64,000 nt of DNA from Viridothelium virens (Eukaryota; Ascomycota; Dothideomycetes; Trypetheliales; Trypetheliaceae), in contig ML991819.1 in assembly GCA_010094025.1 (NCBI GenBank), positions 1 to 64,000 on the forward strand. The letters are read 5' to 3'. Below the pieces are notes generated by a model that ran no database searches, was not told the origin of the DNA, and saw nothing but the letters and a program-made list of their open reading frames with translations. Of this stretch, positions 37,413 through 52,332 are shown piece after piece. A program made the translations under genes and the position numbers. Position 1 is the stretch's first letter, and every line of letters starts with the position of its first letter.

Positions 37413-38610
37413 TATGTTTCGTTGCCGAGAGTCTGCTGTATAGACTGATATACCTTCGCGAGGTGGACGAAGCTGTTCTAATTGTGAGACGAGAATTACA
37501 GAGGGCTAGGAACTGAATTTGCAGCAAACGTCGAGAAAAATGGACGAGCAACTCGGGATGGCGAACCCTGGCGGGGCGGAACTCGCGACAGGTCTGTGCG
37601 GTCTTTCCGCCCGGGGATCAATAAACAATCTAATCTCTACGTGTTCCAAGAAGCTGTCGAACGACATTAGCAGAACTATTTGACAAGAACTCAAAAGAGC
37701 CGCTTGTTGATATCCAAAGAATGGTATCTAACTATTCATTTCCACTCATTTTCGGCCTAGGCTCCTCCCACCCGGACTTGAGCCACCACGTCCCTCAACG
37801 ATTGTGTCGAACCTGAGAACTCACCTTTCGTCCCTTTCTACTAGGTGATGCTCCTAGGTCCTATTGGCTCGCCCTTGGTGGTGCAGATCCCTGCCCGAAT
37901 TGGTATAGACCACCTCAGAGGCTTTATCTCCTTAATTTCCGAGGTCATTAAACAGTCAGCTGTAGCTATGTAGAACAACAGAGCTTTTCGCCCTGATGTA
38001 GCCTCCGCCGCAGTTCGATAGATTGCCTCCGACTGGAGACCAGAATGGTATCAGAGTAACAGGATCACTATCGGCCACAAGCCTTACTCTGAGCTTTGAC
38101 CAAGGTGCACTGGCTTGTGAGTCTTGCGAAGAGGTGTGGGTTATTGCTTTGTTACCAGCTGGATACATAGAGCGAAGAGGGACTGAAGCGCTATATATCA
38201 AGTCGATATATCTCTAGTAAAGTCTGGAATTGGATGTTCGAAAAAGCTGTACATTAATTGCAGAAATGTCTACATCTAAGCTGCCGATAATTGCATGCCA
38301 AAGCATTAGCTTCGAATCGCCGGAATTCCGTCCCAGCATTAAGAGAGACCATCATCAAAGCGCAGAGTATCTGTTTTTGACATCGAGTAGGTTTAGGATG
38401 AACGAAAGGGCAATGATCCTCTGCGCTGCACCATTCTGCCCTTCTCTCCCTAAATACAACCATCATGTAGCAGCAAAGACTGGGGGTCGAAATGCAAGCA
38501 AGAGGAAGCGAGTAGGAAAAGTGTAAGGAAGGACAAAAAGATTGTCGACAAGCGTTGCCGAAATGTGCGATAGTATCAAAGAATCTCTGACGCGATGGGC
38601 GACCGCTTCC
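37413..38610. other. intergenic, 1.2 kb
   Basis: NCE101 upstream region and the 3' flank of the GTPase gene. Short frames on both strands around 37956-38526 show no family resemblance. Nothing else seen. Confidence 0.5.
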
Positions 38611-41600
38611 TCAACGGTAATTTTCGCAAGCCTTTAATAGCGGCTCGACTTCATTGTCGAGAATTTCATGGGCAGCGGCTATCCATTCCGTCGTCTTCTT
38701 GCGAAATGCCTTACTTTCGTCGGTCTCGATCGCATTATCGTCGAAGAAATTATCGAAGTTCTTGGCCAGCTCGCCAAGAGGCTCCTGTGCTCTTGCCCGT
38801 AGGTCGTCATGGTAGTCGTGGATCGCTCTTGTGGCGGCATCTTGGATGCCATTGGGGATGCTCGCGAACACGCTCTTGCCGACCTCGATATTACCGCCTC
38901 GAATTTTCGATCTCATATATTCAGTGCGATTGGCATGGGAATTTTTGCCTTACGGTTCAGCCTGGAATTCTCAACCAATGGCAGCGAACGCGCTCACCTC
39001 TGATCTGCAAGATCTCCTCATATACGTTCGCCATTTGGCTACTGAGATAGGAGCCCTCGGTATTCACGTACGCATCATATCCGATCAAGCTACCCTCATA
39101 TTAGTCTTCTCGTAAGTCACTCACTGCTCCCTCAAGATACGTGCCTCAATTTCTGTCTAAGTGCTTCGCCGGCGTCAGTCACAGCTTTCTTTGTCAAGTC
39201 TCTCGTTACGCCCTGCTGCTTGATCAACAAAGGCATCGGTACTAGCAGCGACTCGTGCTGGGCTATGCACAACAAATCAACTAAGGCCTCATACTATCAG
39301 AGATCCTGGCCTACCTTGCAACTTTGCCACGACGTCGATAGAATTCGCGTCAATGCGATCACAGTAATCCGTGTCGAGCTTCAGGGTTGCCAGCTCGAGT
39401 TTCTTGAACTCGTCTACTAGCAGCGCGGCGACGGGAAGGAGCAACTGCTCGTTCCATGACACGACGGAGTCGCCCGTTAATGGCTTTCCCTTCTTTTTCG
39501 GTGACTTTCGCACGCCTTGATTTTTGCAGAAAGCATTGTACGCCCTAGATGAAAGAGGTATGTAAGTCGAAGAGCTCATCGGTCACACAATCCACGTACG
39601 CATATTTGTATTGCTACGAAAATTAGCGACGCCCCGAGGAAAGCTGTCTTGAATATCGTTGCTCACCTCCGCCCACTTGTCAGCAGTAGTAACTCCATGT
39701 GCACGCCACGCCGGCAGCGCTTGTCCTGAACATACTGTCAGCAACCCTTCTGGAAGGGTATCATTGTTTGCTACTTACTCGTCGCTTGCACGAGGCCTTG
39801 CATGGCATTGAGTAAATCATCCCGTTGTTTAGCGAATAGCACAGGGCACGTCTGCTTGAATCAGCCTCGTCATTAAGCTCGAGTAACGCACTTACGCCTT
39901 CAGGATCGCGCACAATAGGTTCAATCGTGTCCTTTCTCTTGGTCTTGGATTTCAAACACATGATCTGGCCGGCATTAAGGATGGAGGGGATCAAGGTACG
40001 GACGTGAAACCTGACAGCCTCGTATCTTGAACGAGCAGGGAAATTGAAGAGACGGTGGCGGAGAGATGGTATACCGGTCTCTTTGACTGAGAGTTTCGGG
40101 ATATTCTCATCGTCGTCTTCCATGAAATATCCTGTCTTGTGTTTCTCGTACTCCAAGTTGGAAACGCAGAAGATTTCCAAATTCATCTTACCACGATATT
40201 TGGCCTCTAGCGCTTTAGTGACGGCCTCGTTTCTAGCGGCAATGCAACAGGACCTTTTTCTATCAGGCCAGGTCAGTCGCACTCTTCCCGTGCTCTGTCA
40301 AACTAGGTACTTACTTTGCTTCGAGTCTCTTCAGCTTAGTCCTACCGTAGTCAGTAAGCTGGAGAAACACGGTGCAGCTAATACGTCCACCTACCTCACG
40401 ATGGCTTTGACAGCTACATCTGTGGTCTCTCGGAACTCTTGTCGAGCCGTTGTGATTGCAATTTTGAGAACTTCTATCTCCCTTCTCAAGGCAGCTGTCA
40501 TCTTCTGGTCTTCGCCATTACCACTAAGTTCCTTGACGCAGTGAATAATTATCAAACTAAAGTTGGACCCTGTGACAACTTACATCGATTTTCGTGATTA
40601 CGAGGAAACATTTCTTGGTTCTGCCGAACTTTCGAAGTGTTTGCTCCAGCCATAGTTTATCGACGACGCGATCCATAGTAACGACGAGCATGATGGCATC
40701 ACAACCGCTTAGATATGAATGCGTAGCTTTTACACGGAGCTGATTGGTATCGGAAGTTCCTATACTAGAGTTATGAGACGTCCTCTAGCCGCACGACTAG
40801 TCACGAACCTGGAAGATCTGCCAGGATTAGATTCTCCTTCAGCACCGGAGCATCTGAATAGATCCTACAATTGTGTTAGCCTGAAGAAATTCGGAGAATG
40901 GCTTTCAGAGCAAACCTAATGATGCGAACGATTGGCCACAGAGAGGGTTCCTCGTCGATGTCTTCGTCTATTATCGGTGTCCTCGCATACGGCTCTACAA
41001 GCTTGCTCAGTTCTTGGGTATCGCTGGCCGTCAAAGTCACGACGCCATCCCGAGCACCGTGCTTTTTCGTGAGCTCGCCTAGCCAATTCTTGAACTTGGT
41101 TCCCACAGCCTTATCCGATCCAGATTTTGCCTTTCGAACAAAAATTTCCGCCTTTTCGTCGCTAGAAAATTCAGATCGGTCGCAAAATAGTGTTCTCAGA
41201 GTTTGAAGCCCGTCTCTTGCCTCTGCCTCGAGCTCTTGGACGATTTCCAGTTGCTCCGCGGTGGATATTGATTGGCCGTGTTCCTGGGTATTTGTGAAAA
41301 CCGCATGACATTTGGAGAAGCAGGACATGACAATTTCATTCCTCTTTTCCGCGTTCATTATGTTGATCTCCACTTCGAAGGGTTTTGTTTGGTTTGGTCG
41401 AGAGGGATGGTATTCGTGAACTACATTAGTAACGCTGCCACCCCCATTTCCCTATCCTTACAATAAGTTTTCACTCACATACGCAACAGATTGCAATCTC
41501 ACAGTAAAAGCCATGCCCTGAGTATCCGATATACTGATTAAGGTTGACGACTTGCCTGTCCGTTGTATAAATAATGAAATATAGATATCATCCGGCTATC

Positions 41601-42049
41601 TTACCTTTTCCACTCTCCCCCAAGGTCGCGACGATCTTGGCGTTGGGCATGTCGACTTTCGTGCCTCTTTTGGAAGTGCGAAGAAATTCGTCGAGATCGT
41701 TCGGCCTGTCGCGCGCCTTTTTGATCTCTGAAAGGACCAAGTGAATCGGTTTGGTGGCGGCTTCGAGGAGGTCGGGGAACTGCGGGCAGTACACAGCAAG
41801 TCGCGGCATTTCGTGATCGCCAACTTTGTATGGTGGAGCGCATCGGTCATCATCGTCCAGATCGGTCACCAGCGCATTGTTCGCCTCAGTATCGGTATCC
41901 AGCTTCGCACGCTTGTGTTCTGCATATGCATAATCGGGCCAGGCTCTAGAAGACATTTGATGACGTTACTCACGATGTCCATCATCTAAGTCTTGATCCA
42001 TCGAAGGATCATCATGAAGCTCCTGCTTAATAAATCGAGTTCCAGTCAT
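38611..42049 (-). CDS. SLIP-GC (NUGGC)-like large nuclear GTPase, fungal
   Basis: Sixteen exons sum exactly to 891 residues: 42049..41974, 41919..41605, 41555..41483, 41434..40916, 40864..40809, 40759..40584, 40531..40395, 40341..40315, 40259..39896, 39851..39779, 39725..39667, 39613..39600, 39544..39315, 39262..39141, 39094..38998 and 38948..38611. The GTPase motifs are G1 LGESGKGKSS (split by intron 2), G3 ADLPG (about 343-347) and G4 ITKID (about 401-405). WPIVRIIRIYSDAP, KYAAYNAFCKNQG and the C-terminal SIPNGIQDAATRAI fit the fungal dynamin-like SLIP-GC group. The vertebrate relative is a nuclear GTPase of germinal-centre B cells; the fungal role is unknown. The N-terminus is acidic with a basic KHKRAK-like patch. 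Introns 4 and 5 use weak donors. Confidence 0.85.
39600..39613 (-). other. 14-nt micro-exon of the SLIP-GC-like gene
   Basis: Flanked by acceptor TTCGTAG and donor GTACGT. It encodes most of QYKYA, joins exon 11 (phase 0) to exon 13 (phase 2), and restores the KW..xYKYxxYNAFC segment. Without it the flanking exons are out of frame. Confidence 0.75.
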
Positions 42050-44581
<2,532 letters not shown>

Positions 44582-45160
44582 ATTGAACGGTTTCGACGAG
44601 AATATTTTGAATCTGAGAGCAGTCGGGTGAAGAAGGGTCGATACTTGGTTGGTTGGTTGGATGGTTGGAGAACGAAGAAGTACAGGGTAGGTAGGTGGGA
44701 GGCAGAATAAGAGGTTGGGCAGTGGTGGAGGGCGACGGCGGCGCAGGCAGACACGAGCGACGACTTCAGACGTTGGTCACAGTCGGTGAGGGGCTGAGCC
44801 ATCCGCACAAGACCTGCCCGTCATGTGACTCCCTCTCCATTCCCACCTCACCCGCCACTCCCGGAAAAGAGTCATTCAGGTGCAACTGTCTAGTAGTACA
44901 CTAGTACCTTCTGCACCTGAACATGTAGGTACCCACGGTACCTTCCCTAGGTAGCGTCAAGCTGTCATCGTCAACAATGATGCAATGAGGTCATGAATTT
45001 ACCGAGACAGCATGTCGGGAGACAGCAGAAGACGGGACTGACAAATCAGCGCAATGATCACATACTAATTTTTCATTTTTTTCATTTTTTTCATTTTTTT
45101 TGAGAAGTATTGCGCTCCATTTCGTTCAAGCTATCTACAACTAAAGAAGCTCTCCCGTAT
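44582..45160. promoter_or_regulatory. ATG8 upstream region with simple repeats
   Basis: 580 bp between ATG8 and the stop of the SANT-WD40 gene. TTGG repeats four times at 44645-44660. Three near-copies of a T-run ending in tca occur at 45069-45101, just 3' of the SANT-WD40 stop. TACC/GGTA words occur at 44925-44955. Promoter function is inferred from position only. Confidence 0.4.
45069..45101. repeat. T-rich tandem repeat
   Basis: Runs of seven to eight T separated by CA, repeated three times. It lies about 60-90 bp downstream of the SANT-WD40 stop codon (minus-strand view: A-rich), where it may serve 3'-end formation. Confidence 0.7.
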
Positions 45161-48100
45161 TTACAATGGAGAGTCTGATACATGCTGCCATAAACTGTGG
45201 AAGTATTCCTCCATCTCGTCAAATGACTCCTCGTCCGCTCCTTCCGCTTGCAAAATTCGATCGATTGGGGTATAAAGCATAGCAGGCTTTTCACTTGTTC
45301 CAGCCATACGCCCCTTCTGGATGGAATATCCCAAGATGTCTGCCCTCCAAGTAACACCACATGAAAAACACTCCACCGTGTCCATCTCGGGATGAACGAC
45401 GGCAGTCGCAGGGCATCGTAGACAGGTGAAAGAGCAGACCTCACAAAACGCCACTTTGTCATCCCAATCGGTATTGACCCTTGGCCGGGCAGCTCTGCCA
45501 CAATTTGAGCATTGCTTTATTGCCGGTACCGCACTCTTGGACTGTACTGTCTGCGGCGCTGATGATTGTTTGGCGGCTGACCGCAGAGCATGGGGAATCC
45601 GATCCAAACTCCGCTTTGAGTCCTCACGCTCTTCTTCAGTATACTGGAAGAGCCTCTCTGTGTTGTGCAGACTGCACGGCAGACCGCGATTTTGGGTCTG
45701 AGCCTGTTCCGCCAGATCAGCTTGGAAGGCTCTAGCATGTGCACGCAACATCGCGGCATCGCCAGCCTCGCCCTTGGGTCCTGCCTTGTCATAATTCGGT
45801 CCTTGAACTGCTTGTCGGATTGGGAAAGGTCCCATAGGCCTCAGAGCAATCTCCCCTGAACTCACGAGGTCTTTGGCTACTTTGACACCAGAGGTAGCGT
45901 TCTGGCTAACTGTTGGAGCATCTTCGTAAGCGGTCAAAGGTAATTGTTCAACTTTGAATTTCGCCGTGTTCTTCACTTTCCGACCCGCCTCACCAACAGA
46001 GAGTAAGTTGATAGAGCCGTTCACCTCTCCCACCAGCAATTTACTGTAGTCTGGACTGAAGGCACCGCTCATGACTCCAGAGTCAAGTTGTGCTATGTCA
46101 CGCACATGCATGTCATCAGGCGCAACGTATGGATTCCAAGCGCGAACACGGCCATCTGAAGATCCTGTATAAAGTCGCTCTCGGTACGGACCCCACGAGC
46201 AAAAGCGAACTCCCGTATCGACAAATTCTGGCAGCTGCGACTCATCCAACGGCATAAGCGATTTGCCATGTCTCAGGGTACTAAGAAGGTCTCTCTTTCG
46301 AATATCCCAGAGATATGTCTTGCCATTTGTGCAAGAAGTCGCTATCAAGTTCTCATCATACGGGCACCAGACCACGTCATTCATATCATAGGCAGGACAT
46401 TCGAACTCATCGGTACACCGATACCGATCCCACGCCGGTGTTGCTGGATCATAGAAGCGCACAACGGAATGTGTACCTCGGTTCACGCCTTGCAGTGGTG
46501 CAGCAGATCCAACCGCGAAGAAGGACGCTCGGCGACTCGGTATCGGATTCCACGCACAGTCAAAGACAGCCGGGGTATTCTTGATCAGGGACAACGACTG
46601 CCCTGTCTCTACGTTCCAAAGACATGTCTCCCCATAAGCATCCATTTTATCACCAGTTGTAGTTGACGCAAAACCAGCCAGTAAAAATTTACTATGAGCC
46701 CAGTGGATCCCCCATTTCAAACAGGAAGGGGTTGCCCGCGCCTCGGGTTTGGAAAATGCCTTGTTCGAGCTGTACGAATGACACTTTTCCAGGCCGTTAG
46801 ATCCATAACGGATAACTTTGATGCTCTTGTTGGTACGCTGCGAACCAGTGGCAAGCACGCCGTGATCACCTACAGCAATTACATCAACGGGGGCTTTGTG
46901 CTCTAGCCGATTGGTACACACTGCTCCGTCGATACCCGATGTGACGTCCCAGACGCGAACGCAATTATCATAGCCGGCTGAGAACATCGAGTTCCCTTCT
47001 GTAGAGAAGTTCACCATGGTGACAGTCATGAATAGACGAGGATCCTGTGAAACTCGCATAGCTTCAGAGGCGTTAATACCAGTCTTCGGGCGGGATCGCT
47101 GGATAGTATGCTCGGGTAATTCCCAAAGACGTTTCTTTTCAACATCGCCCAATAGGAGGTTATTCGGCCTATTATACTGCATGCTTGTAGGGTCTGTCGT
47201 TGCAACGGAGCCTACCGCGAACTTGCCGCCATCTGGTGCCCAAGCCACAGTATGCACATCCCCAGAAGTGCCGGTAAAGGAGCACGAAGGACCGAACGTA
47301 TCAAGCATACGTGACCGTAAGTCGTGGTGGTGTTTCCCTCCAGTATTCGGCCTCCTGCCCGGGCGTCCGCCAAGTTCGCGGTCCTGCAGTATCGAGGAGA
47401 TGTCGCCGTGTCCATCCAAAGCAGAATCACGAGAGGGCGATGGCCCAATGTATTTGCTAGCAGGATTTCTTGAGGTCACTCCAGCACATAAGTCTTCAAG
47501 AAAAGCTCCGATACTTGCATCTGTACGATGTCTTAGCGCTGAGCGCCTACTTGCATGCGACGCGATGACAGCTACATCCTCTTGTTTGAGCTGTCGTCCT
47601 GCGTCTGTGAGCTGATAATAGAGTGCTGATCCTCTCTTGAGATTCACATCTGTAGCTTGCAGACAATTCTTGAGCTCGTGCAGCTCCCGATCCGAGAAGT
47701 CAACGTGAAACGCTACGCCTTGCCACTTTTGACTCGCATGCATGTCCCACTCTGCCTCTGTTAGGCCTTTTGTGAGAATACGGCGCTCTTTAAAACTCAG
47801 GTAGGGATATGGAGAAGACGAGTTCAAAACTCGTTTTCGCGGTCTTCCCAGTGATGCAGGTGATCTGTGCCTCGGTGCGAAGAACTTATCTTGATGCTGC
47901 AACTCATACCTGGCCTGTAGATCACCGAAAGAGCCTAGACTTGATGCTTGCGACCGAAAGAGGAGAGGTCTATTCGAGGCTCTTCGTCTTGGAATATGAC
48001 GGCGACGTTCCTTCTCCTCATTGATCTGATCATCTGTCCGATTGAGGAACTGAAATATCGGGATATTAGTTGTGCTTCTATACGCATTCTGCTGCCAAGT

Positions 48101-50021
48101 TGGGTCCATTGCAGCCTTGGATTCGGGGTCTTGGGTGTTTGGGTGTCCTTTCTGAAGATCAGATTCAGTATCCCCAAGTATGTCGCTTGCTTTCTCTCCA
48201 GGACCCAAAAGGCTGTCAATACTGCTGGACTGCTCACTTTCGCTTAGTCGCTCGATCGCGCTCGGATTTTGTCCCCAAGACACGGAAAATTGGAGAGTAC
48301 GGTCGTCAGGATCAGGGTCAGAGCTGTTCTGGTCACTTCCAGTCTCTTTTCCTTGTTCTTGGACAGCAGGACTTGAGGCGCTTGAAGATTCAATGTCAGC
48401 GTCAGACAATGGGTCAAGCGCAAAGCTCGTGGGCCTATTCTTCCGCTGAGAGCGTAAAGCGACCTTGACTTCCTTGAAAGAATCCCTACGTGAGCCTTTT
48501 CGGCGAGCAGTAGGACGACGCGGCGCAAGCTTTGTACACCAATGAACTTGTATACTCTCCTTTGATCTCCCCGGAAAGTAGTCAGCAATCTCTGGCCACT
48601 GAAGCCCGCGATCTCCCTTCAAATAGCTAAGAAGGCCGTTTTCCTCTTTATCCCATGGCTGGCCTTTCCTTGATTCTTGTTTGCTTCTCTTTCCTTTTTT
48701 GCGCTGCTCTAGGAAATTCTTGAAACCATCGCTCTCTTTGTCGGCAAAATCAGAAAATTTTGACGTATGTGGTATAGCAGGAATGTCAGGAGTCTCTTCA
48801 ATTCCAGGAAAGGACGTTGCGAATGGGGCTGGACGCACAGGTTGTTCCTTTGAAACCCCTGGCCTCGATGGCTCAGTCGAAAATCGCACTGGTGGGGGTG
48901 ATAGTGCTTTCGGCTTATCTTCATCGTCAAATGCCGGCGGGGTCTTGAACTCTTTTGTATTATTAAGCTTGTAATGTAATTGTTGATTCAACGGACTCTT
49001 CTTCCCAATAGGTGAGTAGATGTTGCTTACTGAAGGCGCGTGCAAAACATTGGCATTACCCAGGAGCGGAGATTCCTGGGGGAGTTTTGAGTACGGCTCT
49101 GAGATAGCCAGCGGTGTCGGCTTGGAAGATTCTCTTGTCGTCATGCGGGTCTTCGGAATGATCGCACGTGGTCCATCTGTGACGTTCAAGGCTCGACGTA
49201 CTTTCTTATGTGGCGGTTCCTGTAATTCACTTCCGTGCTGGAAAGAAGATAATAAGTCATTTGTTTCTGACGGTTCGTCGGAATCGCTTGAAGCGCTCGG
49301 AGGTTCTGCTGCCGTGCCAGCATCAGATATGTTCGAGGCAGTAGAAGTAGGCGTGACGCGTTGTGATAAACTTGCTAGCTTCGGATTTTTGAGCTGTTTC
49401 CTAGCCCTCATTCCCCTTCCAGCATCTGATTCCATTGTACGGATCCGAACCAGATCTCCAACTGGCTTCGGACCATCGGCTGCATTCAACCCCATGTCTT
49501 TCGTGGTATTGTTCGGTTGTATATTTGGGCTTCCCGTATTATGAAACGGATTCTGGGGGCTTCGAATATCTCTCTTCGTACCCGTCTGAGATTGATGGTA
49601 ATTAATGCGCTGACTAAAATTAGGTAGTGATGTCGTATAAGCCGGACTGATGTTCGCGGGTTTGTAGGTGGAGATTGTTTCGTGGAGAGCCTTCAGAGAT
49701 GACTGTCCGGATCCAGACATGTATAAAGTCTGCAGAGGTATCTTTGCGATGCCATCGCTTTCACGATAATGTTCATTCGGATGTATATACCGTGATGGAA
49801 ATGAGCCAATGCTAGAACCCTCAAGCGGCACGTCTCTAATACGCCCATCTTCAGGCCCAGGGCTGCCGGTCAGGTCTATTACAGTGGGCGCCCTGGAGCG
49901 GTCAGCTGGACAATATCTCACTTTGGGAGGCGGAAAGGCATTACTGGGTCAGACTCACACTTGTCGTCCTGGAACTGGGTCCGCCATAATGAGCGACAAC
50001 TGCACTCAAATCCTGCCACAT
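45161..50021 (-). CDS. SANT/Myb + WD40 + zinc-ribbon protein, uncharacterised
   Basis: One very long exon (49920..45161) preceded by a probable 61-nt exon (50021..49961) across a 40-nt intron; total about 1606 residues. The first-exon model (MWQDLSAVVAHYGGPSSRTT) is inferred from phase and is less certain. The N-terminal 400 residues are disordered, with VIDLTGSPGPEDG. A SANT/Myb-like domain follows (about 440-490: WDKEENGLL, QWPEIADYFPGR, SIQVHWCTKL), then a basic Ser-rich linker, a WD40 propeller (about 890-1325, e.g. VRVWDVTSGIDG, YLWDIRKRDLL, VRAWNPY) and a C-terminal cluster of four CxxC pairs (CSNC, CEVC, CLRC, CFSC; about 1480-1555), enough for two zinc ions. A chromatin or DNA role is inferred from the SANT domain. 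I do not know a characterised orthologue. Confidence 0.85.
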
Positions 50022-51051
50022 GTTCAGGTGAGACCGCAGTCACCTCAATGGAGGGCCAAGGATATAAGTGGAGCGCGGTGCTGTACAGAGTGAGGATAAG
50101 GTATGGGGTTAAGTGAAGACGCGAACCTTCAGAACCTCCAGTAGTATGTACCTAGGTGGACGCGGTGCGCAGCACTTCGGCTCGGGCCGTTCGCATGCAA
50201 ATGCTTACACCTACCTATATAGGTTAGGCGATTACCATGGACACTTCAATCAGGGTGATCAGAGTCCGGTGGTCCTACATCAGACCCGTCTTCCAATATT
50301 GCATACTGTACTTACCATGTCTTGATTTGGAAGTAATTTCTGTAAAAACAGTATTATGCTTGGATTATTTCCCTATACCAAATCTTATAAGTGAACAATC
50401 GTAAGCGCTGTATCAATAGAGTGGACTTCGTCATTCTGTCACAGGTATTCCGTACTAATGTTTATGACCCTTAAGAATGACAATCCCCTCATTATCCACC
50501 ATCAGAAATACCGATGCTATCGTTAGAGTCCTAAGGCTCATGTCGTTCCGATGCTATTGTAGAGACTATATTCTGAGATCGACTAAACGTCTGTATAACT
50601 GCTAGCCAGACTACTTTTCCCATTTTACGATAGAACTCATTGAGAGATGCTTAACAACGGTAAGTCTAGATTGGTTATTATATTAATGTTAGTCACGATC
50701 TCCTCGTTAGTCCTATGTGTACCTTAAGACTATACGATTCCATTCACTATTCTCTTTTATTCTCACTATAATGAGAACTCCATCAATAGCAGCATTGGCT
50801 ACTGTTTTAAGAATTGCTAGCTGATTAGCTAAATGCAAAGCCCAGGTCGGTGGGACCACTGAGCCCGTAATCTCGAATGCACCCCCACAAATGGTGCGAG
50901 AATATTGTTAAAGCTGGGTAAATATTGCCTCCAACGTGGTAAAGAAGTTCGTCGCTGTCTGCCGTTCAGGGACTTATTTCGTTGTGAGCACTTGCCTGAA
51001 ACATCAATCCATTTGCTGTTACACTTGCAAGGCCCTTCAATAGAATAGCAT
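50022..51051. other. intergenic, 1 kb, AT-rich core
   Basis: From about 50330 to 50830 GC content, counted by eye on several 60-base lines, falls to about 28-43 percent, against near 50 percent in flanking genes. No frame, terminal repeat or recognisable element is seen inside. A TACCTAGGT word lies at about 50148. Confidence 0.55.
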
Positions 51052-51861
51052 TTAGAACTCCCTCCAACCCCCTTCTCCACTGACCATCTCTTCCCCAATT
51101 TTTCTCACCTTCTCTTCTGGTCGGACCCACGCACTACTCACATCCCCCCAACTGCCCTCACCAAACTCATGAACACACCAGTCTAGTACTTGGCGTGTCT
51201 CATGTAGCAAAGCCTGTTTCAGGACCTCCTCACTCCCCTCATTCCGCGTACGAAAGGCCTCGACGCTCGAAATAAGGTCCAGTGCCATTTGTACAGGCTC
51301 GCCGCCTACGTAGTCGCTCGATGAGGTTCGAAGGGGTACGGATTCGTAAACGTAGCGAAGAAGCCTCGAGCCACGTCCTTTTTGCTCCTGACCTTCGCCG
51401 ACTTTTTCCCCCTCAACTGTAGCCGATCTCTCATTCGCGGCTTCAAACCTACAGCGGGCAGACTTCTCGCCGACGTCATTCGTTATATGCTCACGGTCCT
51501 CTGTATTCTCTTGGTCACTTCCCACATCCTCCACCCATGCCCTTGAATTGTTCCAATCTCCTTCAATCCGATGTAGAATGGAATGTAGTAGCATTCCCTC
51601 AACCGCTGGTGGAGCTTGCATATGTCTGCATAGGAAATGGGCAGATGGAAGATCGGAATGGAGGAGATGTAGGAGGGCTTCGATGGTGGGGTGGAGTTGC
51701 AAAGAGGATATGATGGGCGTGAGTGCGGCATCCGGCTTTTGGGGGGAGATGGGGATGCTCTGGGGAAGCCTAGACAGGATATCTGATAATGAGGGTTTCG
51801 CGAGCTGGGGATGGGACATTGCAAAGGAGAAAGGGTAATTGGGGACAGGTGTAATTGACAA
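51052..51861 (-). CDS. uncharacterised conserved-looking fungal protein
   Basis: A single-exon frame of 269 residues. An internal Met at about 51819 (MSHPQLAKPSLSDILSRLP) is a likely alternative start. The first 110 residues look folded (SLQLHPTIEALLHLLHSDLP, SAHFLCRHMQAPPAVEGML, HRIEGDWNNSRAWVEDVG), and the middle is acidic and variable. The C-terminus again has a helical conserved-looking part (ALLHETRQVLDWCVHEFGEG, VRPEEKVRKIGEEMV). The pattern HxxHRIEGDxxNSRAWxxD suggests a family widespread in fungi, but I cannot name it or a function. Confidence 0.7.
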   Translation of the reverse strand: MSITPVPNYPFSFAMSHPQLAKPSLSDILSRLPQSIPISPQKPDAALTPIISSLQLHPTIEALLHLLHSDLPSAHFLCRHMQAPPAVEGMLLHSILHRIEGDWNNSRAWVEDVGSDQENTEDREHITNDVGEKSARCRFEAANERSATVEGEKVGEGQEQKGRGSRLLRYVYESVPLRTSSSDYVGGEPVQMALDLISSVEAFRTRNEGSEEVLKQALLHETRQVLDWCVHEFGEGSWGDVSSAWVRPEEKVRKIGEEMVSGEGGWREF

Positions 51862-52332
51862 GAGAAGTCTTCACAAGAACGACATGAAACGACGGGATTC
51901 CAATTATTGATTTCCTAGTTGCATGTAATGCATGGTCGGTATGTTGGAATTGAGGGTAAAATTTTAATGATGCCAAAACTGGACTGACGTCGACGTCAAC
52001 ACTTTGGACGTATCATGAATAAGCTTGCGAGTCTTTCGATTTGACTACGAGCGATTAAGCTAGGATATGGTACGCCTGGAAGCTGCGAGCATTGACTCAA
52101 TTTCGGAGATGTAGACTGAAATGATGTGATGTATTGATGTCTCTCCACAAAACTGCAAGCGCAGCGAAGAATCTGACGAGAGATTTCTGTGTGAAGAAGG
52201 GCGGATTGAAGTCCAGCAAACCCGAGGTTTTAGCCAAAACTATGCTTAAAAGGAAATATAGATAATCGCAAATGGCTCGCTCAATAGTTCTAGAGAGCGT
52301 TCGCTTGAAATTATGCTCAACCATTCTGCCAA
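51862..52332. other. intergenic, 0.47 kb
   Basis: Upstream flank of the unknown gene and 3' flank of PCF11. Nothing notable. Confidence 0.6.
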
